NCBI GenBank assembly: GCA_023150935.1
Contig: JAKLJW010000005.1
Location: 103,162 to 167,161 of the forward strand
Length of the DNA stretch: 64,000 nt
Direction of reading: 5' to 3'
Source: Candidatus Binatia bacterium
Lineage (GTDB): Bacteria > Desulfobacterota > Binatia > HRBIN30
In this document: piece after piece, positions 1 through 8,062 of the stretch
How positions within the stretch are numbered: the stretch's first letter is position 1
Layout of the letters: every line of letters begins with the position of its first letter
Made by a program: the position numbers and the translations under genes
The notes under the pieces: model-generated
The model's input: the letters and a program-made list of their open reading frames with translations, nothing else
What the model was told of the DNA's origin: nothing
The model's database searches: none

Positions 1-2
1 AA

Positions 3-587
3 TCGGCATTGGCGTACACGGTGTGGGAAGCGGGGCTTTATTTCACCATCGGCGAGGTAGCCCAACCGCGCGGCTCGCGTCACCGGCTGGCGGCCCCCTA
101 CGAAGCGCTGCGCACCGCCGACGGTCATATCGTTGTGGGGGTGAACAACCAGAACCTGTGGAAGCGCTTTTGCGAAGCGATCGAACTGCCCGGGCTCCAG
201 CACGATGCACGATTCGAGAGTCCGATCTCCCGAGTCATGAACCGGGACGATCTCAAGTTGGCGATCGAAGCGCGCCTTCGTGAGCAGCCCACTGAGCACT
301 GGCTGGAGCGCATGCTCGCGCTCGGGATTCCGTGCGGCCCGATCAACACCATCGACCGGGCGCTGGCCGATCCGCAGGTGCAGGCACGAGGTCTCGTCGT
401 CCGCGTGGGCGGTCGGGAATTCCTCGGCAGTCCGATCAAGTTGTCGCGCACTCCGGCTGCCCTGCGTCGAGGTCCGGCGGAAATCGGCGAGCACACGCGC
501 GAGGTTCTCGGCGAAGCGGGACTGGCCGACGCGGAGATCGACGCCCTCATAGCCGCCGGCGCCGTTCGCGACGGCCGTGCGCCGTGA
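3..587 (+). CDS. CaiB/BaiF family (class III) CoA-transferase, C-terminal part
   Basis: The frame is open from the left edge, so the N-terminal half lies outside the window; about 194 residues are present and family members are about 400. Motifs of the C-terminal half are visible: an APYEALRTADGHIVVG segment, LGIPCGPINTI and a final IGEHTREVLGEAGL stretch. Class III enzymes move CoA between carboxylic acids through an aspartyl-CoA intermediate; the catalytic Asp lies in the missing part. The substrate cannot be told from this fragment. It is followed convergently by an ABC transporter gene. Family assignment is confident. Confidence 0.9.
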   Translation, partial: SALAYTVWEAGLYFTIGEVAQPRGSRHRLAAPYEALRTADGHIVVGVNNQNLWKRFCEAIELPGLQHDARFESPISRVMNRDDLKLAIEARLREQPTEHWLERMLALGIPCGPINTIDRALADPQVQARGLVVRVGGREFLGSPIKLSRTPAALRRGPAEIGEHTREVLGEAGLADAEIDALIAAGAVRDGRAP

Positions 588-647
588 GCGCAGGTGGCCC
601 CGCCGGTTGTTCGCGCCGCCCGCTGACGGCGCAGCGCTCTCCCGGCT

Positions 648-2237
648 TCAGTCCCTCCCGTCGGCCAGCCAGACGCGATCGAGGCGCTCTGGACGAAACG
701 GGTGCATTCGGTAGTCGCGCACGCGAGGATGCAGCAACCGGAAGCTCGCCGGGTGGAACAGGAACACCCACGGCGCGTCCGCGACGACAATCTCTTCGGC
801 AAGGCGCAGCAAATCGAGGCGCTTCTGCGGATCCACGGTCCGCGCCGCCTCCTCCAGCAGCGCGTCGAGTTGCGGATTGGCATAGCCGGTGTTGTTGTTC
901 GTGCCGATCGAACGCGAGTGAAACAGCACGTCGAGGAAGTTGCTCGGGTCGGGAAAATCAGCCTCCCAGCCGAGCAAGAACATCGGCACTTCCGGGTCGG
1001 TGCGCACCGCTTCGAGAAACGGCCCCCAGGCCAGCGACTTGATCTGCAAGTTCACGCCGACCTCCGCCAGATCCTGTTGCAGCGACTGCGCCAGGCGCAG
1101 GGTGGTGTCGTCGGCGCGCACCCAGAGCGTGGTGGTGAAACCGGCGGCGTAACCGGCCTCGGCGAGCAGTGCCCGCGCCCGCGCCGGATCGAAGTCGTAC
1201 CCGCGCAGCGCGGCGTTGTGCCCGGGCATCTTCGGCGGCAGGACCCCGCGCGCTGGCACCCCGCGCCGGTTGATCAGGCGCAGCAGCTTCTCTCTGTCGA
1301 CGGCATGGTTCATCGCCTGGCGCACCCGCCGGTCGTCGAACGGCGGCCGTCGAGTGTTCATGCCGAGGTAGTTGGTGCGCAGGGTCGTCTCCCGGCGCAA
1401 CAGTTCCTTGTACGCCGGATCGGAGGTAACGCGCGGGAACTCCGCGGGCGGAATCGAGGTCGCATCCAACTCTCCGGCTTCGTACTTCAGCCACTCGAGC
1501 TGTTCGTTAACCCCAACCTGCCGCACGATGCCGTCGAGGCGCGGGACCCCGCGCTCCCAGTAATGAGGGTTCGGCGCGAATTCGAGCCGTTGCCCGCTCT
1601 GCCAGCTACGCAGGGCAAACGGCCCACTGCCGACGGGATGCCGCGCAAAGTCTTCACCCCAGCGCTCGACCTCCTCCGCCGGAACGGCGGCGGCAAACGG
1701 CATGGCCAGCTTGTGCAGGAATAGCGGATCGAACTCCGTTAGCCGAATGCGCAGGATCCCCGGTGCCGGGGTGTCGACGCCATTCAGTTCGCACTTCTCG
1801 TCGCTGCACGCGGAGGCACCGGTGATGCCCCGGAAAAACTCCGCGCCCGGTGAGCGGGTACGGGGCCACAGCACGCGGGTCACGGCAAACCGGAAGTCGT
1901 CCGCGGTAACCGCGCGGCCGGTCGAGAACCGGACGTCGTCACGGAGGTGGAAGGTGTAGGTTAGCCCGTCGGGTGACACCTCCCAGCGCGTCGCTACCTC
2001 GGGTTGCAAGCGCCCCTCGTCGTCGTAACCGATCAGAGTACTGAACAACATCTCCTCGAACTGCCACGAAGCAACGTCGTACCCGAGCGCCGGGTCAAGG
2101 GTCGGAATGTCGTCCTGATCGGCGAGGCGCAGGACGTTTCCGGCCGGGCCCCCGGTGGCCGGTTCGCCGCTGCATGCCGCCAGCACGAACCACACGGCGA
2201 GAATGCCCCGGCGCGGCCATGCCGGCCGTCTCCTCAT
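648..2237 (-). CDS. Peptide/nickel-type ABC transporter substrate-binding lipoprotein (SBP family 5)
   Basis: 529 residues. The N-terminus has an Arg-rich stretch, a hydrophobic helix and a lipobox-like LAACSG, so it is probably a lipoprotein facing the periplasm. Family-5 features include LRLADQDDIPTLDPALGYD near the mature N-terminus, the DGLTYTFHLRDDVRFSTG block, and a C-terminal part with NNNTGYANPQLDALL. I chose the ATG at 2237 because it overlaps the stop of the upstream permease (ATGA); a longer frame exists but adds no homologous sequence. It probably delivers an oligopeptide or similar solute to the two permeases directly upstream. No ATPase gene is adjacent; candidates lie at 12555-14530. 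Confidence 0.93.
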   Translation of the reverse strand: MRRRPAWPRRGILAVWFVLAACSGEPATGGPAGNVLRLADQDDIPTLDPALGYDVASWQFEEMLFSTLIGYDDEGRLQPEVATRWEVSPDGLTYTFHLRDDVRFSTGRAVTADDFRFAVTRVLWPRTRSPGAEFFRGITGASACSDEKCELNGVDTPAPGILRIRLTEFDPLFLHKLAMPFAAAVPAEEVERWGEDFARHPVGSGPFALRSWQSGQRLEFAPNPHYWERGVPRLDGIVRQVGVNEQLEWLKYEAGELDATSIPPAEFPRVTSDPAYKELLRRETTLRTNYLGMNTRRPPFDDRRVRQAMNHAVDREKLLRLINRRGVPARGVLPPKMPGHNAALRGYDFDPARARALLAEAGYAAGFTTTLWVRADDTTLRLAQSLQQDLAEVGVNLQIKSLAWGPFLEAVRTDPEVPMFLLGWEADFPDPSNFLDVLFHSRSIGTNNNTGYANPQLDALLEEAARTVDPQKRLDLLRLAEEIVVADAPWVFLFHPASFRLLHPRVRDYRMHPFRPERLDRVWLADGRD

Positions 2238-3079
2238 CGTCCCGTGCCTCCGCGTTGGAACCGGGCCAGCAGGCCGTAACCGAGGAAATTGAAGGCGGCC
2301 ACCGTGTAGACGATCGCCAGGCCGGGAAATAGCATCAGCCACGGCGCCGTTCGGTAGTACATTTGACTCTCGCTGATCATCCGCCCCCAACTCGGAACGG
2401 GTACCGGTACGCCAAGCCCGAGGTAACTGAGGCCGGCATCCAGCAGCACCGTGCTCGAAGTCGACAACGCCGCCATGACGGCAATCGTCGGTGCGACGTT
2501 CGGCAGGATATGCCGGATCACGATCCGCAGGTCTCCCGCACCGAGACCGACTGCCGCCCGCACGAAATCGCGTGTCCTCAGCGACAGCACTTCACTGCGC
2601 ACGGTGCGCGCCACGGTTGTCCAGCCGACGATGCCGATGACTACGAACAGCGTCGTCAAGCCCGGCTCGAAAAGCGCCGCCAGGGCGATTGCGAGCAACA
2701 GCGCCGGAAACGCCAGCACCACGTCGGTAAGCCGCATGAGCAACGTATCCACCCATCCGCCCGCGTAGCCGGCGAACGCGCCGACCGTCACGCCGAGCAC
2801 CACGGCGATCGTCGTCGCCACCACGGCGACCAGCAGCGACACGCGCGCTCCGTAGATGACGCGGCTGCAGACGTCACGGCCGAGTTCGTCCGTGCCCATC
2901 GGGTGGGCGCGCTGCGGCGGCGCCGGTTCGCCGAAACTGTCCGCCACGGCGCGATAAGGGTCGTACGGGGCAATCGCGGGCGCGGCCGCCGCAACGGCGA
3001 CCAGGCCCAGAATCATCGCGCCGCCGACGGCAGTCAGCCGGCGTTGCAGCCCTTTTCCCGCGGCCACCGGTGCAGCCAT
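2234..3079 (-). CDS. ABC transporter permease, DppC/OppC type
   Basis: 281 residues with a first membrane helix near residues 15-35, a periplasmic stretch containing HPMGTDELGRDVCSRVIYG (typical of DppC/OppC) and further helices in the BPD_transp_1 domain. The cytoplasmic coupling loop is around RDFVRAAVGLGAGDLRIVIRH. It forms the inner-membrane channel with the DppB-type gene 15 bp upstream, and its stop overlaps the start of the binding-protein gene by 4 bp. The three genes form one transcription unit read DppB-type, DppC-type, binding protein. Confidence 0.94.
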   Translation of the reverse strand: MAAPVAAGKGLQRRLTAVGGAMILGLVAVAAAAPAIAPYDPYRAVADSFGEPAPPQRAHPMGTDELGRDVCSRVIYGARVSLLVAVVATTIAVVLGVTVGAFAGYAGGWVDTLLMRLTDVVLAFPALLLAIALAALFEPGLTTLFVVIGIVGWTTVARTVRSEVLSLRTRDFVRAAVGLGAGDLRIVIRHILPNVAPTIAVMAALSTSSTVLLDAGLSYLGLGVPVPVPSWGRMISESQMYYRTAPWLMLFPGLAIVYTVAAFNFLGYGLLARFQRGGTGR

Positions 3080-3094
3080 CTTACTTAGCTCCAG

Positions 3095-4012
3095 TCAACG
3101 GCGCCGGCGCAACCGCGGATCGACGAGCACGTAGATGACATCGACGGCGACGTTGGCGAGGACGACGAGCAGGGCGCCGAACAGCACCGTGCCCATGATC
3201 ACCGGAATGTCCTGATTGAAGACGCCTTCAACGGCGAGCCGTCCGAGTCCCGGCCAGTTGAAGACGGTTTCGGTCAGCACCACGCCGCTCATCAAACCGG
3301 CGAAGTCGAGGCCGATCAGGGTTACCAGCGGCAGCAAGGCGTTGCGCAGACCGTGCTTGATGTAGATGGTTCGCGGCGGCAGGCCCTTGGCGTGCGCCGT
3401 GCGGATATAGTCGGCGCGCAGCACCTCGCCGAGATTGGCGTGCAGGACGCGGGCGTAGTAAGCCCCCTGCCCCAGCGCCAGCGTCGCCGCCGGCAGGACG
3501 ACGTTGAGCAGGCCGTACCCGCCCAGCGGCAGCCAGCGCAATCGGTACGCGAATACGTACAGGAGCGCCATGCCGACCCAGAAGACCGGCAACGACAAAG
3601 CCACCAGGGATGCGACCAGCATGCCGAAGTCGAATGTGGATCCCTGGCGCGGCGCGGTGAGCAGACCCAGTAGCACGCCGGCGAGCACCGCAAGGCCGAG
3701 ACTGACGCTCGCCAGGGCGGCGGTCGCCGGCAGACGTTCCGCGATGGCGTCGAGCACGCGCTGGCGAGTCAGGTACGAGCGACCGAGGTCAGCGCGCAGC
3801 AGGCGGCTCAGGTAACGGACGTACTGCACCGCGACGGGCTGATCCAGCCCCAGTTCGCGGCGAATGTTCTTCAACGTTTGCTCGTCGGCCTTCGGACCCG
3901 CGGCAGTACGCGCCGGGTCGCTCGGGACAACGAAGGCGAGGCAGAAGGTCAATGCGCTTACGCCGGCGAGAACGGCCAGACTCCAGCCGAGACGTCGCAA
4001 TAGCGCGATCAT
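3095..4012 (-). CDS. ABC transporter permease, DppB/OppB type
   Basis: 305 residues. It opens with one membrane helix (LAVLAGVSALTFCLAFVVP), then the DppB-type periplasmic segment (IRRELGLDQPVAVQYVRYL, DLGRSYLTRQ), then several helices of the BPD_transp_1 domain. The coupling-loop motif is around DYIRTAHAKGLPPRTIYIKH. It is the first gene of the minus-strand transporter operon and pairs with the DppC-type permease. In most genomes the ATPase genes follow directly; here they are about 8.5 kb away on the same strand. Confidence 0.94.
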   Translation of the reverse strand: MIALLRRLGWSLAVLAGVSALTFCLAFVVPSDPARTAAGPKADEQTLKNIRRELGLDQPVAVQYVRYLSRLLRADLGRSYLTRQRVLDAIAERLPATAALASVSLGLAVLAGVLLGLLTAPRQGSTFDFGMLVASLVALSLPVFWVGMALLYVFAYRLRWLPLGGYGLLNVVLPAATLALGQGAYYARVLHANLGEVLRADYIRTAHAKGLPPRTIYIKHGLRNALLPLVTLIGLDFAGLMSGVVLTETVFNWPGLGRLAVEGVFNQDIPVIMGTVLFGALLVVLANVAVDVIYVLVDPRLRRRR

Positions 4013-4067
4013 GGAGAGTCGTGGAACAGCGCCGGAAGTCGCCGGACGGCGATCGCGCCGCCACCGT

Positions 4068-4514
4068 TCAAAGCCTCAGGGCCTGGCTGAGCTTATCGCG
4101 CACGCGATGATACTCGTTCATCGTCCGGTCCGAGATCTGACCCCCTTCTTCTTCCAGAAAGCGCGTAAAACCGGTGACCGCCTGGGTGAAGTCGTTCATC
4201 TGCTCCGGGGTCCACAGCGGCGTTTCCTCGGCCCGTTCGCGGATTTGCCGCAGGAGTCCCTCGATGTCCTGAAACATCCGCTCGCGGCTCACGTGGTCGA
4301 TGTGCCCCCCGCCCCCTCCCCCGCCACCGAGATGAGGGGGGCGCCGCCGCTTCTGCCGCTGCGCCCGTTGGCGCCGTCGCTTGCGCCGTCCGCCGCCGCC
4401 CTGACCGCCCGCATCCCGGCCGTGTCCGCCTTCGCCTCCCGCACACATCCATCCACCCGCGGATGCGGGGTTGCCGCCTCCGGAGCCGGAACCGCTTGGG
4501 CCGCTCATCGTCAT
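4068..4514 (-). CDS. Glycine-rich hypothetical protein
   Basis: 148 residues; not recognised. The first half is low-complexity: Gly/Ser stretches, a basic Arg/Lys/Gln block (about residues 43-60) and a run of eight glycines. The second half is a more ordinary acidic helical segment (from about residue 75: SRERMFQDIEGLLRQIRE onward). An AGGAG-like Shine-Dalgarno sequence precedes the ATG at 4514. The basic patch could bind nucleic acid, but that is only a guess. It may be a lineage-specific gene. Confidence 0.55.
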   Translation of the reverse strand: MTMSGPSGSGSGGGNPASAGGWMCAGGEGGHGRDAGGQGGGGRRKRRRQRAQRQKRRRPPHLGGGGGGGGHIDHVSRERMFQDIEGLLRQIRERAEETPLWTPEQMNDFTQAVTGFTRFLEEEGGQISDRTMNEYHRVRDKLSQALRL

Positions 4515-4828
4515 GCGCCAATCTCCTTTGTTCCTCCGTCCAGCACTCGTGGCCGGCGTAACTCGACAGCGTCACGTGGGACGGAACCCGGACGCGCGCA
4601 CGTTAGAGAGCCACCTCATCCCCGCCTGTGCGAGGTCCGCTCGGGACCACCGGGCGGCTCGGTGCGCGCGCACCTTGGAACTGTTGGGAATCTACCCGTC
4701 TGGCGCGCCAAAGGAAAGTGGAAGAATGCGATTATGTTGCATTCCCTGACCGGGTCGGTGCGGAAGTCGCTCGCCTGCCCCGGCTGAGAATGATATGCAG
4801 CGCCGACGGTTTGCGACGACGGTGGTCG
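4515..4828. other. Intergenic region between divergent genes
   Basis: About 310 bases between the divergent Gly-rich gene and the HTH/TPR gene. It must hold both promoters. I see no strong repeat, RNA gene or further convincing ORF; the plus-strand frame stays open through part of it without recognisable protein sequence. Confidence 0.5.
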
Positions 4829-5743
4829 ATGCCTTTATCCCTGCACTCTGACGGCGTGGCGGGCGCGGCGGCACGGGCGAGCCGGGCGGCGCAGTCCGCG
4901 CACCTGTACCGGACCGTCGAGGTGGCGCGCATACTGGGGGTCAGCCCGGCGCGTGTGCGGCGTCTGGCACGCGCCGGCGGGCGACGCCCGCAGCGAACCG
5001 GGACGTGGTTTCTGTTTTCGTTTCAAGATCTGGTCCTCTTGCGCACCGCGTATGGACTGCGGGCGGCGAACGTGCCGGCGCGACGCGTGGGGCGAGTCCT
5101 GGCGCAACTCGCCCGACAGCTCCCGGCCGAACGGCCTTTGTCCGGGGTGCGCATCCTTGCTGGCGGCCGCCGCGTCGTCGTCCGCCAGGGCCACACCGCA
5201 TGGCAACCGGAGGACGGCCAGGTTGTGTTTTCGTTCGCCGTCGACGAACTGGCCAGACAGGTACGACGCACCACCGCGAGTCCGGCGCCGGTCGCGGCCG
5301 GCGCCGACACCGCGCAGGGTCGGCGGGAAGCGGGACGGTGCTACGACCGCGCGCTGGTGCTCGAGCAGGCCGGGCATACGAAGGCGGCCCGGGACGCCTA
5401 CCGGCGCACCATCGAGATCGATCCGACTTTCGCCGACGCGCACATCAACCTCGGGCGGCTCCTGCACGAGAGCGGGGACGCGGCGGCAGCCGCCGACCAC
5501 TATCGACAGGCTCTGGTCCACGCCCCCGAAGACGCGGTGGGTAATTTCAACCTTGCAGTGGCCCTCGAGGACCTCGGTCAGCCAACGGCTGCGGTGGCAC
5601 ATTACCAACGAGCGATCGCCCTCGACGCCGAGTTCGCCGACGCCCATTTCAACCTCGGGAGTCTGTTCGAGAAACTCAATCTGCCCGCCGACGCGACGCG
5701 CCACCTCGGCCTTTACCGGCGCCTGATCGAAGGGAGCGCCTGA
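4829..5743 (+). CDS. MerR-like helix-turn-helix protein fused to TPR repeats
   Basis: 304 residues from the ATG at 4829; an upstream ATG at 4790 is also possible. Residues about 27-85 resemble a MerR-type DNA-binding domain (YRTVEVARILGVSPARVRRL, then FSFQDLVLLRTAYGL). A middle segment of unknown fold follows. From about residue 165 there are roughly three tetratricopeptide repeats with typical A/F/N pattern, for example AHINLGRLLHESGD and AHFNLGSLFEKLN. It is probably a regulator that reads protein partners through the TPRs; target genes are unknown. It stands alone, divergent from its left neighbour and convergent with murE. Confidence 0.75.
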   Translation: MPLSLHSDGVAGAAARASRAAQSAHLYRTVEVARILGVSPARVRRLARAGGRRPQRTGTWFLFSFQDLVLLRTAYGLRAANVPARRVGRVLAQLARQLPAERPLSGVRILAGGRRVVVRQGHTAWQPEDGQVVFSFAVDELARQVRRTTASPAPVAAGADTAQGRREAGRCYDRALVLEQAGHTKAARDAYRRTIEIDPTFADAHINLGRLLHESGDAAAAADHYRQALVHAPEDAVGNFNLAVALEDLGQPTAAVAHYQRAIALDAEFADAHFNLGSLFEKLNLPADATRHLGLYRRLIEGSA

Positions 5744-5827
5744 TCCGCGGCTTCGCGCGCTCGCTTCTCCGCAGTCACCTTGACCCTCCGGGACACCGGC
5801 CTTCTCGGGGTGGGTTGATCTTCCCGC

Positions 5828-7372
5828 TCAACTCGCCGGCATCGCCTCGCGCCCCCGATACCTTCTAGCCAGGGCGGCACGGGCGACCTCGCGATCGTCG
5901 AAATGGACGCGGCGGCCGGCGAAGAGCTGATAGGTTTCGTGCCCCTTGCCGGCAATCAGCACCAGGTCGCCCGGTTCAGCCGCGTCGATCGCCGCCGCGA
6001 TCGCCCGCGCCCGATCGACATCGCTGCGAACGCGATTGCCGGCGTTCGGCACGCGCCGCGCGCCGGCGAGGATCTCGGCCACGATAGCCTCCGGGTCTTC
6101 GGAACGCGGGTTGTCCGAGGTCACGAACACCAGATCGCTCGCGCGCGCCGCGATCTCTCCCATCAACGCACGTTTGCCGCGGTCGCGGTCGCCGCCGCAG
6201 CCGAATACCGTGATGATCCGACGCGGCCCCAGAGCACGGCCGCTCCGCAACAGACGCTCCAGAGCGTCCGGCTTGTGAGCGTAATCCACGGCGACTTGAA
6301 ACGGCTGCCCGCCAGCCACCAATTCGAAGCGACCCGGCACCGGCGGCGCAACGGCCAGACCGTGCGCCATCGTGGCCGGGGCAATACCCAGGCTCAGCCC
6401 GCTCGCCAGTGCTGCCAGGGCGTTATAGACGGTGTAGTCCCCGAGGTGCGGGAGCCGCACCTCAATGTCGCCGGCCGGGGTCGTCGCCACAAAATGGGTC
6501 CCGTCGAGGCCGAGCCGAACCCCACGGGCGATCACTGTGGCCGCCGCGTGGATGCCAAACGTAAGCGGCGCCGCAGCGCAACCGTCGAGCATGAATGCCG
6601 CGCGGGGATCGTCGGCGTTGATCACCGCCGTAGCCCGCTTGCCGTGGCGCCCCAGCGACGCAAACAGCCTCCGCTTGGCGTCGCCGTAATCTTCCATGTC
6701 GGCGTGGAAGTTGAGGTGGTCCTGACTCAGATTCGTGAACACCGCAACGTCGAACGCGATGCCGTCGGTGCGCCTTAGAGCCAGCGCGTGCGAAGACACC
6801 TCCATGACCACGGCGCGGCAGTCCATATCCACGGCGCGCCGGAGGAGCCGCTGCAGCTCGGGCGCCTCCGGCGTCGTCTGCACCGCCGGCTCGACAACAT
6901 CGCCGAAACGGTACTCGATGGTGCCAAAGCGCGCCACCGACCAGCCGGCAGCGCGCAGGATCGATTCGATGAAGTAGGTCGTCGAGGTCTTCCCGCTCGT
7001 TCCGGTAACGCCGATCATGCACAACTGCCGTGACGGGTTGCCGTAGTAGGCGCATGCCATGGATGCGATTGCACTCCACGCATTCGCCACTCGGAGCACG
7101 GTGACGCAGGCCGGCACCTCGACCGCGCGTTCAACCACGACCGCGACGGCCCCGCGAGCCGACGCCTGCGCGACGAAGTCGTGGCGGTCGGCCCGCAGCT
7201 CGCCGCCGTCCGCCCGATAGCCGGGCAGACAGACGAAGACGTCGCCGGGTTCGACAATACGGGAGTCCGCGACGACGGCGCGCACCGGCTGCGCCGGGTC
7301 ACCGGCCACGACCGCGAAATCGACGCCCGCAAGCAGGTCGGCGAGTCGGGGCGCCTTGTGCGACGAGGTCAT
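5828..7372 (-). CDS. murE: UDP-N-acetylmuramoyl-tripeptide synthetase (meso-diaminopimelate-adding)
   Basis: 514 residues, normal length for MurE. It adds meso-diaminopimelate to UDP-MurNAc-Ala-Glu in cytoplasmic peptidoglycan precursor synthesis. Visible features are the N-terminal domain with VVADSRIVEPGDVFVCLPG, the ATP-binding loop GVTGTSGKTSTTYF (about residue 118), the TTPEAPELQ and MEVSSHALAL motifs that contact the substrate, and DNPRSEDP near residue 405. DNPR is the signature that selects meso-diaminopimelate over lysine. The gene is isolated here, away from any division and cell wall cluster, between unrelated genes. Confidence 0.96.
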   Translation of the reverse strand: MTSSHKAPRLADLLAGVDFAVVAGDPAQPVRAVVADSRIVEPGDVFVCLPGYRADGGELRADRHDFVAQASARGAVAVVVERAVEVPACVTVLRVANAWSAIASMACAYYGNPSRQLCMIGVTGTSGKTSTTYFIESILRAAGWSVARFGTIEYRFGDVVEPAVQTTPEAPELQRLLRRAVDMDCRAVVMEVSSHALALRRTDGIAFDVAVFTNLSQDHLNFHADMEDYGDAKRRLFASLGRHGKRATAVINADDPRAAFMLDGCAAAPLTFGIHAAATVIARGVRLGLDGTHFVATTPAGDIEVRLPHLGDYTVYNALAALASGLSLGIAPATMAHGLAVAPPVPGRFELVAGGQPFQVAVDYAHKPDALERLLRSGRALGPRRIITVFGCGGDRDRGKRALMGEIAARASDLVFVTSDNPRSEDPEAIVAEILAGARRVPNAGNRVRSDVDRARAIAAAIDAAEPGDLVLIAGKGHETYQLFAGRRVHFDDREVARAALARRYRGREAMPAS

Positions 7373-7477
7373 GAAATAGGCGTGTCAGAGGCACAGGCTC
7401 GTGGCCGGAAACCGCCGCGGCATAGCGGCCACCGATTGACATAGCAGCCGCGGAAGCGGTCGGGCCGCCGGCTGCCG

Positions 7478-7966
7478 TCACTCAGGGGCTGGACCCGCCG
7501 CTGGCGGTGGGTTGGAACGGAGACGGGCGGCAACCGCCGGCACCGCTTTGAGGAGCATGTCGAGGCGCGCCACTTCCGGGCCGGCACTGGCCACCAGAGC
7601 ACCCTGGTAAGCCGCCAGCGCAGTATCCAGTTCCCCCTCCTTCTCGACCGCGACCTGGTCGTTGTCGCCGAGGCACGCGTTGACGGCTTCGGCGAGTTTC
7701 TCGATGCGCTCTTCGCCGTCCTCGCCGAGTTTATCGTGGAGGTGTTCGTTCCATATCGCGTAGAAGGCGAACGTCGTCGGCACCTGGCGCCGCAGCCCGC
7801 CCGAGAGCAGGTACAACTGATCGGCCAGACTCGCCGCGGATACCGCTTTGCGCCGCGTCACCAGCCCGTTCAGGCGGACAAGCTTGTCCCGCAGCCGCTG
7901 AAGGCCCAGATTTCCCGCCAGCAATTCGACCGCCTCCTGAAATTCCCTCTGCGTCAGATTCGCCAT
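7478..7966 (-). CDS. Conserved-looking hypothetical protein
   Basis: 162 residues; not recognised. It is predicted mostly helical and has no signal peptide or membrane segment. Features are an N-terminal LTQREFQEAVELLAGN helix, a basic segment around DKLVRLNGLVTRRKAVS, and a proline-rich tail. I chose the ATG at 7966, which has a GAGG five bases upstream; a GTG two codons earlier is possible. It reads away from the dehydratase/mutase gene at 8063, so the two are divergent with under 100 bases between them. Confidence 0.6.
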   Translation of the reverse strand: MANLTQREFQEAVELLAGNLGLQRLRDKLVRLNGLVTRRKAVSAASLADQLYLLSGGLRRQVPTTFAFYAIWNEHLHDKLGEDGEERIEKLAEAVNACLGDNDQVAVEKEGELDTALAAYQGALVASAGPEVARLDMLLKAVPAVAARLRSNPPPAAGPAPE

Positions 7967-8062
7967 CCTCACCTCGTGTCGTTACGGCCGCGAGCGCGGC
8001 CACTGGCCGTCAGGGTCTTGCCTTCACGCCCGGCGCGTGTCAACGCTCCCGGTCACCGTTCA

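Noticed and set aside
702..1724. 340-codon plus-strand frame opposite the substrate-binding protein gene
   Set aside because: The minus-strand gene has clear family motifs and an operon overlap; the plus frame has none.
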